Positions 35,542 through 43,866 of a stretch of DNA of 64,000 bases are shown piece after piece. The stretch's first letter is position 1; every line of letters starts with the position of its first letter. Source of the stretch: Niallia sp. Man26. GTDB taxonomy: Bacteria; Bacillota; Bacilli; Bacillales; Cytobacillaceae. The stretch spans positions 387,001 through 451,000 of the forward strand of contig NZ_CP095743.1 in assembly GCF_022049065.2 (NCBI RefSeq). Direction: 5' to 3'. The position numbers and the translations under genes were made by a program. Below the pieces are notes generated by a model. It was given only the letters and a program-made list of their open reading frames with translations. It was not told the origin of the DNA and ran no database searches.

Positions 35542-35577
35542 AAAGTCTCCTGTTGTGGATGGGGGGCTTTTTTTTGT
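35542..35577 (+). terminator. Terminator of the mdx locus
   Basis: AAAGTCTCC pairs with GGGGGCTTT (two G-T pairs) around a loop, followed by eight Ts in total. Confidence 0.8.
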
Positions 35578-35609
35578 GGATATCTTCTTATTAATTAGAA
35601 GATATCCAC
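35576..35609. repeat. Perfect 13-bp inverted repeat
   Basis: GTGGATATCTTCT and AGAAGATATCCAC flank an 8-nt spacer. It lies directly after the mdx terminator, has no T run, and is not explained by a neighbouring gene. Confidence 0.7.
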
Positions 35610-35684
35610 AATGTAATCAATAGTTTCTATTTTCTCTAAAGGGATAAATTATAAAAGTGTCATTATTTTGTCAAAAAGCAATAG

Positions 35685-35712
35685 TTAGCAATTAGAAAAG
35701 GAATAGTATACT
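35685..35712 (+). promoter_or_regulatory. Promoter of the RpiR-type regulator gene
   Basis: TTAGCA, a 16-nt spacer and TATACT. A start near 35719 leaves a leader of about 117 nt that contains the terminator at 35732. Confidence 0.5.
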
Positions 35713-35731
35713 TTAAAATAATAGAATTTCT

Positions 35732-35784
35732 CCTCTATAAGAAGAATTAGCCGAATAGACTGATTTTCTTCATAGAGGTTTTTT
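35732..35784 (+). terminator. Leader terminator upstream of the rpiR-type gene
   Basis: CCTCTAT and ATAGAGG close a long hairpin whose stem is extended by AAGAAGAA against TTTTCTTC, followed by six Ts. It lies between the promoter and the gene, so it is a candidate attenuator. Confidence 0.7.
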
Positions 35785-35835
35785 AGTGTGGCTATAGGTT
35801 TCTAAGGGACACATATCAAGAAGAGGGAGGTAGAA

Positions 35836-36627
35836 ATGAATATAGTAATTAATAGAATTAATGAACATTTAAGAAGACTATCACCAGCACATAAATCACT
35901 TGCTAACTATATACTGGATAATCCAGATCAGGTTGAAAGCATGACAGCAAGAGATTTAGCTAAAAGGACACATAATGTTCCAAGTACAGTAATTTCTTTT
36001 TCTAAAAAAATTGGTTTTAAAGGATTTAACGAATTAAAATTTCAATATTTAAATGATGAGCAAAATAATCATTCTATCAATGAAGAAATCATTTATTCTT
36101 TTAAGAAAGCGGAGCAAGTGACAAAGAATCAAGCTTTTATAGATGCTGTTCAGCTGTTAATTTCTGCACGTAAGATATTTATTATGGCGTTTCAGATGTC
36201 CCAAATACCAGCAAAAGACTTTTATTTTAGAATGAGAAAGATAGAGCCAGCAAAAATGATTTTCTTTGATTCGTATGCAGATCAATTCCGAATGGCGTCT
36301 CTCATGGAGGACAAGGATGTTATTCTAATTGTATCTAACAGTGGTGAATCTGATGAAATACTTGATATTGAAAGAGAGTTAAGTAAAAAAAACTGTAGGC
36401 AAATATTAGTGACGAATGGAGTTAATAGTTCTCTAGCTAAATATGCAACTATTGAATTAAGCATTGGTTATTTAGAGGAAAATCCAATTCTGTTTAAGGA
36501 AGCTCCTACAACAGCTAGATATGCTTTAATTTATCTGTTAGAGAAACTATATTTAAACATTCTTCATGCTAATTATGATGAATCATTTCAGCGAATAAAA
36601 GAAACGAGTCAGTTCTTTAAATATTGA
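35836..36627 (+). CDS. RpiR-family regulator (HTH plus SIS domain)
   Basis: A 263-residue regulator. The N-terminal HTH_6 domain (about 1-75) has LARDLAKRTHNVPSTVISFSKKIGFKGFNELK-type helices, and the C-terminal SIS domain (about 105-230) has ILIVSNSGESDEIL, the phosphosugar-binding loop. RpiR proteins sense phosphorylated sugars. It has its own promoter, leader terminator and terminator, and stands upstream of a PTS and an alpha-mannosidase, whose phosphorylated product is its likely signal. GAGGGAGG precedes ATG 35836. Confidence 0.93.
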   Translation: MNIVINRINEHLRRLSPAHKSLANYILDNPDQVESMTARDLAKRTHNVPSTVISFSKKIGFKGFNELKFQYLNDEQNNHSINEEIIYSFKKAEQVTKNQAFIDAVQLLISARKIFIMAFQMSQIPAKDFYFRMRKIEPAKMIFFDSYADQFRMASLMEDKDVILIVSNSGESDEILDIERELSKKNCRQILVTNGVNSSLAKYATIELSIGYLEENPILFKEAPTTARYALIYLLEKLYLNILHANYDESFQRIKETSQFFKY

Positions 36628-36636
36628 TATGGTATT

Positions 36637-36666
36637 AGACAAATGATAAAATTTGTCTTTTTTTTA
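36637..36666 (+). terminator. Terminator of the rpiR-type gene
   Basis: AGACAAAT/ATTTGTCT with a 6-nt loop, followed by at least seven Ts. Confidence 0.88.
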
Positions 36667-36704
36667 AAAGGAGTGCGAACAAATTTCCAAAAGTTATTAA
36701 GCCA

Positions 36705-36733
36705 TTGAAAATCTGTTTCTATGTCTGTACTAT
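36705..36733 (+). promoter_or_regulatory. Promoter of the PTS-mannosidase operon
   Basis: TTGAAA, a 17-nt spacer and TACTAT. The expected start site falls inside the palindrome at 36736-36759. Confidence 0.5.
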
Positions 36734-36735
36734 CT

Positions 36736-36759
36736 ATTTTAGAAAGCGCTTTCTAAAAT
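36736..36759. promoter_or_regulatory. 24-bp perfect palindrome, cre-like (CcpA) site
   Basis: The core AGAAAGCGCTTTCT matches the CcpA cre consensus except at the outermost bases, and the symmetry continues 5 bp further on each side. It sits on the expected start site of the PTS operon, a position for repression. The RpiR-type protein is an alternative binder. Confidence 0.7.
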
Positions 36760-36784
36760 CTCTTGATTCAATGGAGGAGTAAAC

Positions 36785-38263
36785 ATGGCAGTTAAGTTTT
36801 TTGTTGCAGTGACTGGTTGTGCAGCAGGGATAGCACATACGTATATGGCGCAAGGGGCGCTGGAAAAAGCAGCAGAAGAATTAGGAATAACAGCAAAGGT
36901 TGAAACTCAAGGAACAATTGGTACAGAGAACGAATTAACAGAGCGAGAAATTGAGCAGGCTGATGTAGTTATTATTGCAGCAGATATCCATGTTGATAAA
37001 AGCCGTTTTGTAGGGAAAAAAATACTTGAAGTAGATACAAATCAGGTATTAAAAGATGCAAAGAGTTTGATTGAAACTGCTTCAGAAAAAGCTGTGCTAT
37101 TCAGTGGAAAAGGAATGAAAGTCGGAAAGAACATGGAAGTGGGTTCATCATCAAACAAAGTGGTCAAGTTCCTAATGTCAGGCTTAACGGACATGATTCC
37201 TATTGCAATAGCGGCAGGGTTACTGCTAGCTTTTGCCAATACATTTGCTTTTCAACCAGATCCAAATAATGCTGATCTAGTTGTCTGGGGATTCTCCGAT
37301 GATGCGAAGGGAATGTTTTTCTCAAAGCTATTCGATTTAGGGAAAATAGGCTTTACTTTAATGATTCCAATATTTGCGGCAGGAGTTGCTAGAGCAATTG
37401 GAGACAAGCCAGCTGTTGCTCCTGCTTTTATTGCAGGATATATGATTAATGATGCAGGGTTCTTAGGAACAGAGACAGGGGCCGGCTTTTTGGGAGCGAT
37501 TATTGTTGGCTTTGGCGTTGGCTACCTTGTCCGTTTGCTGAAGAGTATCCCTTGGCCAAATATGCTTAAACCTGTTGTGCCTATTTTGATTATCCCACTC
37601 ATCTCAGCTTTTATTTCGTTTATTGTCATCTACTACTTAATCGGACAGCCAGTAGCTTTAGGTATGAATTCTCTCTATACCTTTATTAATGATATTACAA
37701 AAAATTACGCTGCTGCTCCTATCATATACGGAGCAATATTAGGCGGCATGATGGGAGTGGATTTAGGAGGTCCAATCAATAAAACAGCAATATTAGTTTC
37801 CCAAGCGATTTTTGTTGATACGATGGCGCAATTTGGGCCAGATGGGGTTAATGCCATTCCGCAAGCAGCGGCATGCTCTGCGATTGCAGTAGCGCCACTA
37901 GGAGCAGCGTTTGCTACATGGCTGTTTAAAAAATATTTTACGACAGATGAACGCGCACTGGGATCTTCAGCGTTTGTTATGGGGATTGTGGGCATTACTG
38001 AGGGAGCAATACCTTTTGCAGCAGCACATCCTAGTCTAATCATAGCTAATACAATATCATCAGCAATTTCAGGGGCATTTATTGCTGCTGTTGGAATACA
38101 ATTTTACGGCGGAATTGGTTCACCGCTAGGAGCCTTTATAGGGTATACAACAGGTCCAACCCTTGCCTGGCTATGGTGGATTTTGATTATTTTATTTTCT
38201 GCATTAATTAATGCGGTACTGTACAGAATGACATTAAGAAAGCGGGTAATTGTAAATGGCTGA
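36785..38263 (+). CDS. PTS EIIBC, fructose/mannosylglycerate family
   Basis: A 492-residue membrane permease of the fructose PTS family. The EIIB domain (about 1-100) carries its phospho-accepting Cys 12 in VTGCAAGIAHTYMA; most relatives read CPTGIAHT. The EIIC domain (about 120-490) has about ten spans and the family blocks GDKPAVAPAFIAGY, GGMMGVDLGGPINK and GITEGAIPFA. It starts at ATG 36785 with TGGAGGAG upstream. The EIIA gene overlaps its end by 8 bp, and a GH38 mannosidase follows. In E. coli a single protein, MngA, holds A, B and C domains for 2-O-mannosylglycerate. Confidence 0.92.
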   Translation: MAVKFFVAVTGCAAGIAHTYMAQGALEKAAEELGITAKVETQGTIGTENELTEREIEQADVVIIAADIHVDKSRFVGKKILEVDTNQVLKDAKSLIETASEKAVLFSGKGMKVGKNMEVGSSSNKVVKFLMSGLTDMIPIAIAAGLLLAFANTFAFQPDPNNADLVVWGFSDDAKGMFFSKLFDLGKIGFTLMIPIFAAGVARAIGDKPAVAPAFIAGYMINDAGFLGTETGAGFLGAIIVGFGVGYLVRLLKSIPWPNMLKPVVPILIIPLISAFISFIVIYYLIGQPVALGMNSLYTFINDITKNYAAAPIIYGAILGGMMGVDLGGPINKTAILVSQAIFVDTMAQFGPDGVNAIPQAAACSAIAVAPLGAAFATWLFKKYFTTDERALGSSAFVMGIVGITEGAIPFAAAHPSLIIANTISSAISGAFIAAVGIQFYGGIGSPLGAFIGYTTGPTLAWLWWILIILFSALINAVLYRMTLRKRVIVNG

Positions 38264-38705
38264 GATTTTTAATGAGAATAATATTTTTATAGTTGAAGAC
38301 AATTTGGAAGATAAGGAACAGTTATTTAAACTTATTGCAAATGATGCATATAATTTGGGATATGTAAAATCAAATGAGGAATGCTTTAGGGGTCTTTTAA
38401 CACGTGAAAGTCAACAGACTACAGGATTTCAAGATGGATTTGCTATACCTCATTGTAAAGATCAAACTGTACAAAATCCAAGATTATTAATATACAAAAC
38501 CTCACCTATTCCGTGGAACAGTCTTGATGGACAGGCAATCGTGTTTTCTTTTGTTCTGTTGATACCTGAAGATTCTGCTAAAGAGCATTTGCGATATTTA
38601 GCTAAAATTTCAAAGTCATTAATAGATGAATCATTTCGGCAAAGATTGAAAACAGCTGATAAAATAACCATTCATCAATTAGTTTGCAGGAACTTGGAGG
38701 TGTAA
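38256..38705 (+). CDS. PTS EIIA, fructose type
   Basis: A 149-residue EIIA of the fructose/mannitol type. The phosphorylated histidine is H66 in GFAIPHCKD; TTGFQDG and the LLIPEDSAKEHLRYLAKISKSL helix are typical. It passes phosphate from HPr to the EIIB Cys of the preceding gene, which its start codon overlaps by 8 bp. The mannosidase gene begins one base after its stop, so the three genes are a tight unit. Confidence 0.93.
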   Translation: MAEIFNENNIFIVEDNLEDKEQLFKLIANDAYNLGYVKSNEECFRGLLTRESQQTTGFQDGFAIPHCKDQTVQNPRLLIYKTSPIPWNSLDGQAIVFSFVLLIPEDSAKEHLRYLAKISKSLIDESFRQRLKTADKITIHQLVCRNLEV

Positions 38706-38706
38706 A

Positions 38707-41316
38707 ATGAGTAAAGTTCATATCGTTAACCATACTCATTGGGATCGGGAATGGTATTTTACAACAGCAGATGCTTTAGTGTTAAGTGAGAGTTGTTTTA
38801 CACAAGTTCTAGATGAGCTAAACAATAATAAGGATGCAATGTTCTGTTTGGATGGGCAAACGTCTATTTTAGATGATTATGTAAGATTAAAGCCTGAGCG
38901 TGCCAAACAAATTGAATCCTTTATAAAGCAGGGACGATTAGCTATTGGCCCATGGTATACGCAGACAGATGCTTTTTTTGTAAATGCAGAGTCTATTATC
39001 CGAAATCTTACTATTGGTATTAGAGACAGTCTGAAGTATGGGGGATACATGAACGTAGGCTATTTGCCAGATACATTTGGATTTAACGCACAAATGCCTA
39101 CTATTTTAAAGAATTGTGGCATCGACAACATTGTTTTTTGGAGAGGTATTAATTTTAAAAAACATGCTATTGGACCCTATTTTAATTGGCAGGGTCTTGG
39201 AGGCCAAGAAATAATTGCTGTTAATTTAGTAGACGGGTATGGTGCAGCGGCACATCTTCAGGATACAGATGAGTATATTGCAAAGAGACTAGTTCCAGTT
39301 ACAAATAAACTAAAGCAATTAACGGACAGTGATGAGATTATAATGGCGTCAGGCGGAGACCAACTGGATATTATTCAAGATTTGCCTCAGAAATTAACAA
39401 CTATAAATAAACAAACGAAAGACTGCTATGAAGTAAGCACATATGCACATTTTCTTGAATACCTCAGGCAACAAAAAAATCTGAAACTATACATCGGTGA
39501 ACTTAGAGAACCTTGCGAATCCCGTGTGCATAAGTCGATAGGTTCAGTAAGATATGATATTAAGCTTAATAGCTTTTTGCTGGAGCAAAAGCTTCTGTAC
39601 CGTGTTGAACCCATGATGGCTATTGCTAGGGCAAAGGGAATTCATATTGGAGAAAAATTACTTTCAGTAGCTTGGAAAAAGTTACTTGAGGGCCATGCGC
39701 ATGACAGTATGGGAGGATGCATATCAGATGATGTAGCAACTGATGTACTTCATCGCATGAAAGAAGCAAACGAAATTGCTGACGGCATCGAAAATATGAT
39801 GAAGAAGCGGTTATCTGAACAGATGCAGTTAACCGAACAAGAGTTATTGATTGTTAATACAACACCTTTTCCATTTAGTGGTTTAAGAATCATAGAATTT
39901 ATGAGTCCTTCAAAAAATATTAAACTAGTGGACTGTGAGGATGCTGTTATACTAGAGGCAATCTATTATGAAGGTAGGAGTAACATCCTCTTAGAAACAC
40001 CGAAAGGACCAAGGTATATACAGGAAGAACCTTACTACATGCTGAGGGTGCTAGCTCCTATTGAGATACCAAGTATGGGCTATCGTGTCATTAAATACGA
40101 AAACTCTAATCATTCACTATTAGAGTTGGAATCATCTAGTGATACGTCTATTGCTAATAAATATTGCAAAATTTTCTTCGAAGAGGACCAACTCAAGCTA
40201 ACTACTCATTTTGGTAAAACTATCGACAGCTTTATAGAGTTTGAAGACTGTGCAAATGATGGAGATACTTATGACTTCTCTCCGTTGAAAGGCGATATAC
40301 CAAAACTACTTTCATTAGAACTTAAAAAAGTTAGGAAATCTTCACTTATGGAAATGATGACATTAGAAGGTACTTTTCATTTACCTCTAAATTTAAAAGA
40401 GAGACTCAAAGAAAATGGTAGAACAGGTACGCTTTCTATTAAGTTGCAAATTAGCTTGCTGAAAGACGTAGATCGGGTTGAGTGCGTATGTATAGTAGAC
40501 AATCAAGTATATACCCATCGGTTGCGTGCAAAAATTAACACAAATATAAAGGCAAAAGAAACAATCTCATCGGTGCCCTTCGGTTTCATTAATCGTCCAG
40601 TTTTAAACGGTGATCCAGTAGACTGGGAAAATGAATATGTGGAAATCCCAACAGATATAGAACCTTACGATGCTTCTGTAGCAGTGGAGAGCAACGAATA
40701 TCATTTCACTGTGTTCAGCAAGGGGATGAAGGAATATCAATTTATTGAAGATTGTTTTTACCTGACATTATTTGCATCGACAAGTCAGCTAGGGAAACCG
40801 GACCTGCTTTATAGACCTGGACGTGCTTCTGGAGATACAACAAAAAAAGGGCATGTAATGATTCCAACCCCAAAAGCAGAACTGATTGGAACACACCAAT
40901 TTAACTTTGCTTTTCGAATTGCAGAAGATAAGTATGATGAGGATTCTACTGCAAAGTGTTGGGAGGACTACACTGTAGAGCATATAAGCTATCAATCTCA
41001 AACACTAAATAAGTTTATTCATCGTCTCGATAATAAGCTTCAGCCTCGTGAACAAGGACAACAGCTATCCTATGTTTTTTCATTATTGGAAGTACCTAAA
41101 GACAATCATTTCAGCAGTTTGTCCCCGTCTCTGTATGAAGATAATGCATTTTTATTACGGTTGAAAAACCCAACAGATAAATTTAAACGTCTAACCGACT
41201 ATAAATTTCCAAGTTTTACAAAGATAGCTAAAGTAAATTGTATTGAAGAAATACTAGAAGAGGATGAGTATATTATTCCTCCATATGATATGTTGACTCT
41301 TAAACTTTGGCTGTAA
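38707..41316 (+). CDS. mngB: GH38 alpha-mannosidase (MngB-like)
   Basis: An 869-residue cytoplasmic glycoside hydrolase family 38 enzyme. Zinc ligands H11 and D13 are in VNHTHWDREWY, the nucleophile is D122 in GYLPDTFGFNAQMP, and a further zinc His lies in LEGHAHDSMGGCISD. E. coli MngB hydrolyses 2-O-(6-phospho-mannosyl)-glycerate delivered by the PTS permease MngA. The same pairing with PTS EIIBC and EIIA here supports a phosphorylated mannoside as substrate, but the exact sugar is not proven. There is no signal peptide. Ribosome site TGGAGG lies in the end of the EIIA gene. Confidence 0.92.
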   Translation: MSKVHIVNHTHWDREWYFTTADALVLSESCFTQVLDELNNNKDAMFCLDGQTSILDDYVRLKPERAKQIESFIKQGRLAIGPWYTQTDAFFVNAESIIRNLTIGIRDSLKYGGYMNVGYLPDTFGFNAQMPTILKNCGIDNIVFWRGINFKKHAIGPYFNWQGLGGQEIIAVNLVDGYGAAAHLQDTDEYIAKRLVPVTNKLKQLTDSDEIIMASGGDQLDIIQDLPQKLTTINKQTKDCYEVSTYAHFLEYLRQQKNLKLYIGELREPCESRVHKSIGSVRYDIKLNSFLLEQKLLYRVEPMMAIARAKGIHIGEKLLSVAWKKLLEGHAHDSMGGCISDDVATDVLHRMKEANEIADGIENMMKKRLSEQMQLTEQELLIVNTTPFPFSGLRIIEFMSPSKNIKLVDCEDAVILEAIYYEGRSNILLETPKGPRYIQEEPYYMLRVLAPIEIPSMGYRVIKYENSNHSLLELESSSDTSIANKYCKIFFEEDQLKLTTHFGKTIDSFIEFEDCANDGDTYDFSPLKGDIPKLLSLELKKVRKSSLMEMMTLEGTFHLPLNLKERLKENGRTGTLSIKLQISLLKDVDRVECVCIVDNQVYTHRLRAKINTNIKAKETISSVPFGFINRPVLNGDPVDWENEYVEIPTDIEPYDASVAVESNEYHFTVFSKGMKEYQFIEDCFYLTLFASTSQLGKPDLLYRPGRASGDTTKKGHVMIPTPKAELIGTHQFNFAFRIAEDKYDEDSTAKCWEDYTVEHISYQSQTLNKFIHRLDNKLQPREQGQQLSYVFSLLEVPKDNHFSSLSPSLYEDNAFLLRLKNPTDKFKRLTDYKFPSFTKIAKVNCIEEILEEDEYIIPPYDMLTLKLWL

Positions 41317-41415
41317 ACATTTAAAGTGAAAAGCATAGTTTATGCCATTGGAGAGAGTTTAACTGTAACCATTAGACCAATACATTAACTCTGAAAAAAA
41401 TCTCATATATGAAAA

Positions 41416-41449
41416 AACAATATCACCGAAAACAGATATTGTTTTTTTT
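41416..41449 (+). terminator. Terminator of the PTS-mannosidase operon
   Basis: AACAATATC/GATATTGTT with a 10-nt loop, preceded by As and followed by seven Ts. Confidence 0.9.
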
Positions 41450-41479
41450 GTCGAATTTCCACTTTATTTTGCCAGATTA

Positions 41480-41508
41480 TTGAAATATAAATATGTAAGC
41501 GCTATAAT
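41480..41508 (+). promoter_or_regulatory. SigA promoter of kdgT-kdgK
   Basis: TTGAAA, a 17-nt spacer and a perfect TATAAT. The -10 is covered by a cre site and the start region by an inverted repeat. Confidence 0.75.
41494..41507 (+). promoter_or_regulatory. CcpA cre site on the kdgT promoter
   Basis: TGTAAGCGCTATAA differs from the cre consensus TGWAANCGNTNWCA at one position and overlaps the -10. A weaker cre-like TGTAAGCGTATTCC lies further on at 41588-41601. Confidence 0.68.
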
Positions 41509-41515
41509 TATATTA

Positions 41516-41541
41516 TGGAACAATGTACCACATCGTGGAAC
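41516..41541 (+). promoter_or_regulatory. Candidate KdgR (IclR-type) operator
   Basis: TGGAAC-AAT-GTACCA (41516-41530) is an inverted repeat with one mismatch, placed at the expected start site; another TGGAAC half-site follows at 41536-41541. KdgR is encoded by the convergent gene at 43867. Confidence 0.55.
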
Positions 41542-41830
41542 GTTAAAAGAGGTGATGGATAGAGAAATTATTTTTTACCATTAAAAATGTAAGCGTATTC
41601 CAACTATTGAAAAGCAGCAGTATGACTTTAGCAGTAATGTTTTTCTGGCTTTATCTATCGTTAACTACTAAACAAGCAAGAAGAATTGGATGACGCGTTT
41701 AATGGTATTTGGAAAGGACTAAAATCCTTTTACAGAACTGTATAAGCTATTAGACTACATAATTACTTATATTATATGCAGCGTCTTTTTCGATTGCTTA
41801 ATTACCTATATGGAAAGGTAAGGATGCCGA
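41542..41830 (+). other. Long leader of kdgT
   Basis: About 290 bp of transcribed leader lie between the operator and kdgT. It holds a weak second cre-like site and a small AAAGGA/TCCTTTT hairpin near 41713, but no open frame I would call a gene and no riboswitch I recognise. Confidence 0.45.
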
Positions 41831-42820
41831 ATGAAAATCATGAAGTCGATTGAGAAGATTCCAGGGGGCCTAATGCTGGTTCCGTTGTTTTTAGGAGCTA
41901 TTATTCATACGTTTGCACCAAAATCAGGAGAGTATTTCGGTTCATTTACGAATGGGCTGATGACAGGTACAATTCCCATTCTTGCTGTTTGGTTTTTCTG
42001 CATGGGGGCAGGGATTAATTTAAAGTCGACAGGAGTAGTTTTGCGGAAATCAGGAACGCTGCTGGTGACAAAGATTGGGGTTGCATGGATTGTTGCCCTT
42101 TTGGCCGGAGCATTTTTGCCGGAAGGCGGAGTGCAGACAGGCTTTTTTGCCGGGTTTTCGATTCTGACACTTGTTGCGGCGATGGATATGACAAATGGTG
42201 GTTTATACGCGTCGATGATGCAGCAATATGGAACAAAGGAGGAGGCTGGGGCATTTGTTTTGATGTCGCTGGAATCCGGTCCTCTTGTGACGATGCTTAT
42301 TCTTGGTTCAACTGGAATAGCGTTTGAGCCTCAGGCATTCGTCGGAGCGGTGCTTCCATTTTTGATTGGATTTATTTTAGGTAATCTAGATTCTGATTTC
42401 AGAAATTTTTTCAGCAAAGCTACACATACGATGATTCCGTTCTTTGGATTTGCGTTAGGTAATACGATTGATCTTGGCGTTATTGTGAAAACTGGCTTTG
42501 CCGGTATTTTACTAGGCATTCTTGTCATTGTTGTTACAGGCATTCCGTTAATGCTGGCTGACAAATATATTGGCGGAGGAAACGGAACGGCCGGAATTGC
42601 TGCATCAAGTACTGCTGGAGCAGCGGTTGCTAACCCGATGATTATTGCTAGCATGAAGCCTGAATTTATGCCAATTGCCCAGTCTGCAACGGCACTGGTC
42701 GCTGCATCTGTAATTGTTACGTCTATCCTAGTGCCGATATTGACTGCTTCCTGGTATAAATATATGCAAAAGAAAAATAAAACAAGCAGCGGTAGCGGCT
42801 TGGACTCACGGGCAATTTAG
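41831..42820 (+). CDS. kdgT: KdgT: 2-keto-3-deoxygluconate permease
   Basis: A 329-residue proton-coupled carrier of the KdgT family with about ten spans. Signatures are [50 protein letters not shown] and [18 protein letters not shown]. It imports KDG, a product of pectin and glucuronate breakdown. AAGGTAAGGA precedes ATG 41831; ATG 41840 is possible. It pairs with kdgK 38 bp downstream. No KDPG aldolase gene is in the window, so it must be elsewhere. Confidence 0.95.
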   Translation: MKIMKSIEKIPGGLMLVPLFLGAIIHTFAPKSGEYFGSFTNGLMTGTIPILAVWFFCMGAGINLKSTGVVLRKSGTLLVTKIGVAWIVALLAGAFLPEGGVQTGFFAGFSILTLVAAMDMTNGGLYASMMQQYGTKEEAGAFVLMSLESGPLVTMLILGSTGIAFEPQAFVGAVLPFLIGFILGNLDSDFRNFFSKATHTMIPFFGFALGNTIDLGVIVKTGFAGILLGILVIVVTGIPLMLADKYIGGGNGTAGIAASSTAGAAVANPMIIASMKPEFMPIAQSATALVAASVIVTSILVPILTASWYKYMQKKNKTSSGSGLDSRAI

Positions 42821-42858
42821 GAGCAGTTTCTTCCTATATATATAGAAGGAGTTGGTGA

Positions 42859-43809
42859 ATGATGAGCAGGATTGTCACTGTAGGTGAACCGATGGCCCTT
42901 TTTGCTGCAGAGTATGAGGGGCTGTTGGAGGAAGCAGAGAAATTTAGTCGGTTTGTAGCAGGCGCAGAAGTAAACTTTTCAATTGGAATGGCTCGGCTAG
43001 GTCATCAAGTAACTTATATAACTAAGCTTGGAAATGATCCGTTTGGTAAAAATATTCAAACATTTTTAGAAAAGAACAATATTGATACTAGTTTTGTTTC
43101 CTATGATGATAAGCATGTTACAGGTATGCAATGGAAGCAAAAGGTTGTTAAGGGAGATCCAGAGGTGTTCTCTTTAAGAAAAAACTCAGCAGCCTCAAAT
43201 ATGGATATTCAATCAATCAGCTCCTTGCAGTTTGAGGATTTCGATCATCTGCATTTAACAGGCATTCCTCCCGCTTTATCTCCAAGCTGCCGGGAGTTGG
43301 TTTATGAATTGGCACAAAATGCTAAGCGATCAGGAGTACCGATATCGTTTGATCCTAATATTAGACCAGCTCTCTGGCCGGATAAACAAGAGATGGTTAA
43401 AGTGATTAATAACGTTGCAGTACTAGCAGATATTGTCTTCCCGGGAATGGAAGAGGGAAGGATTTTGACAGGCAGAGAAACGCCAGAGGGAATAGCCCAA
43501 TTCTATCATGATGCTGGAGTAAAGACAGTAGTCATTAAACTCGGACCTCAAGGTGCTTTTACAAGCTCATTAGATAAGAGTTTCTATACAAAAGGCTTTA
43601 AGGTCAGCAAGGTGATTGATACGGTAGGGGCAGGCGATGGATTTGCGGTTGGGGTTACAAGTGCATTGCTGGAAAATCTGCCTTTGGAAGAAGCCATTAT
43701 AAGAGGTACAGCCATCGGCGCACTTGCCGTGATGTCCCCTGGAGATAATGATGGACTGCCGGACAGGGAAAATCTGAATGCCTTTATGGAACTTAAATTA
43801 AACAGATAA
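42859..43809 (+). CDS. kdgK: KdgK: 2-keto-3-deoxygluconate kinase
   Basis: A 316-residue PfkB-family sugar kinase making KDPG from KDG. It has VTVGEPMALFA at the N-terminus, the GAEVNFSIGMARLG sugar-binding segment, SFDPNIRPALW and the PfkB signature DTVGAGDGFAVG with catalytic D260. AAGGAG at 42846-42851 fits ATG 42859, with ATG 42862 next to it. It is co-transcribed with kdgT and closed by a bidirectional terminator shared with kdgR. Confidence 0.95.
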   Translation: MMSRIVTVGEPMALFAAEYEGLLEEAEKFSRFVAGAEVNFSIGMARLGHQVTYITKLGNDPFGKNIQTFLEKNNIDTSFVSYDDKHVTGMQWKQKVVKGDPEVFSLRKNSAASNMDIQSISSLQFEDFDHLHLTGIPPALSPSCRELVYELAQNAKRSGVPISFDPNIRPALWPDKQEMVKVINNVAVLADIVFPGMEEGRILTGRETPEGIAQFYHDAGVKTVVIKLGPQGAFTSSLDKSFYTKGFKVSKVIDTVGAGDGFAVGVTSALLENLPLEEAIIRGTAIGALAVMSPGDNDGLPDRENLNAFMELKLNR

Positions 43810-43813
43810 ACAT

Positions 43814-43862
43814 AAAAAAAGAGCAATGGAATGCCTTGATAGGCAATCCTTGCTCTTTTTTT
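43814..43862. terminator. Bidirectional terminator between kdgK and kdgR
   Basis: AAAAAAAGAGCAA and TTGCTCTTTTTTT frame an inner hairpin TGCCT/AGGCA, giving T runs in both directions. Confidence 0.93.
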
Positions 43863-43866
43863 ATGT

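Noticed and set aside
41651..41692. A short hydrophobic frame in the kdgT leader that might be a leader peptide
   Set aside because: It has no ribosome site and stops after about 23 codons; likely chance.
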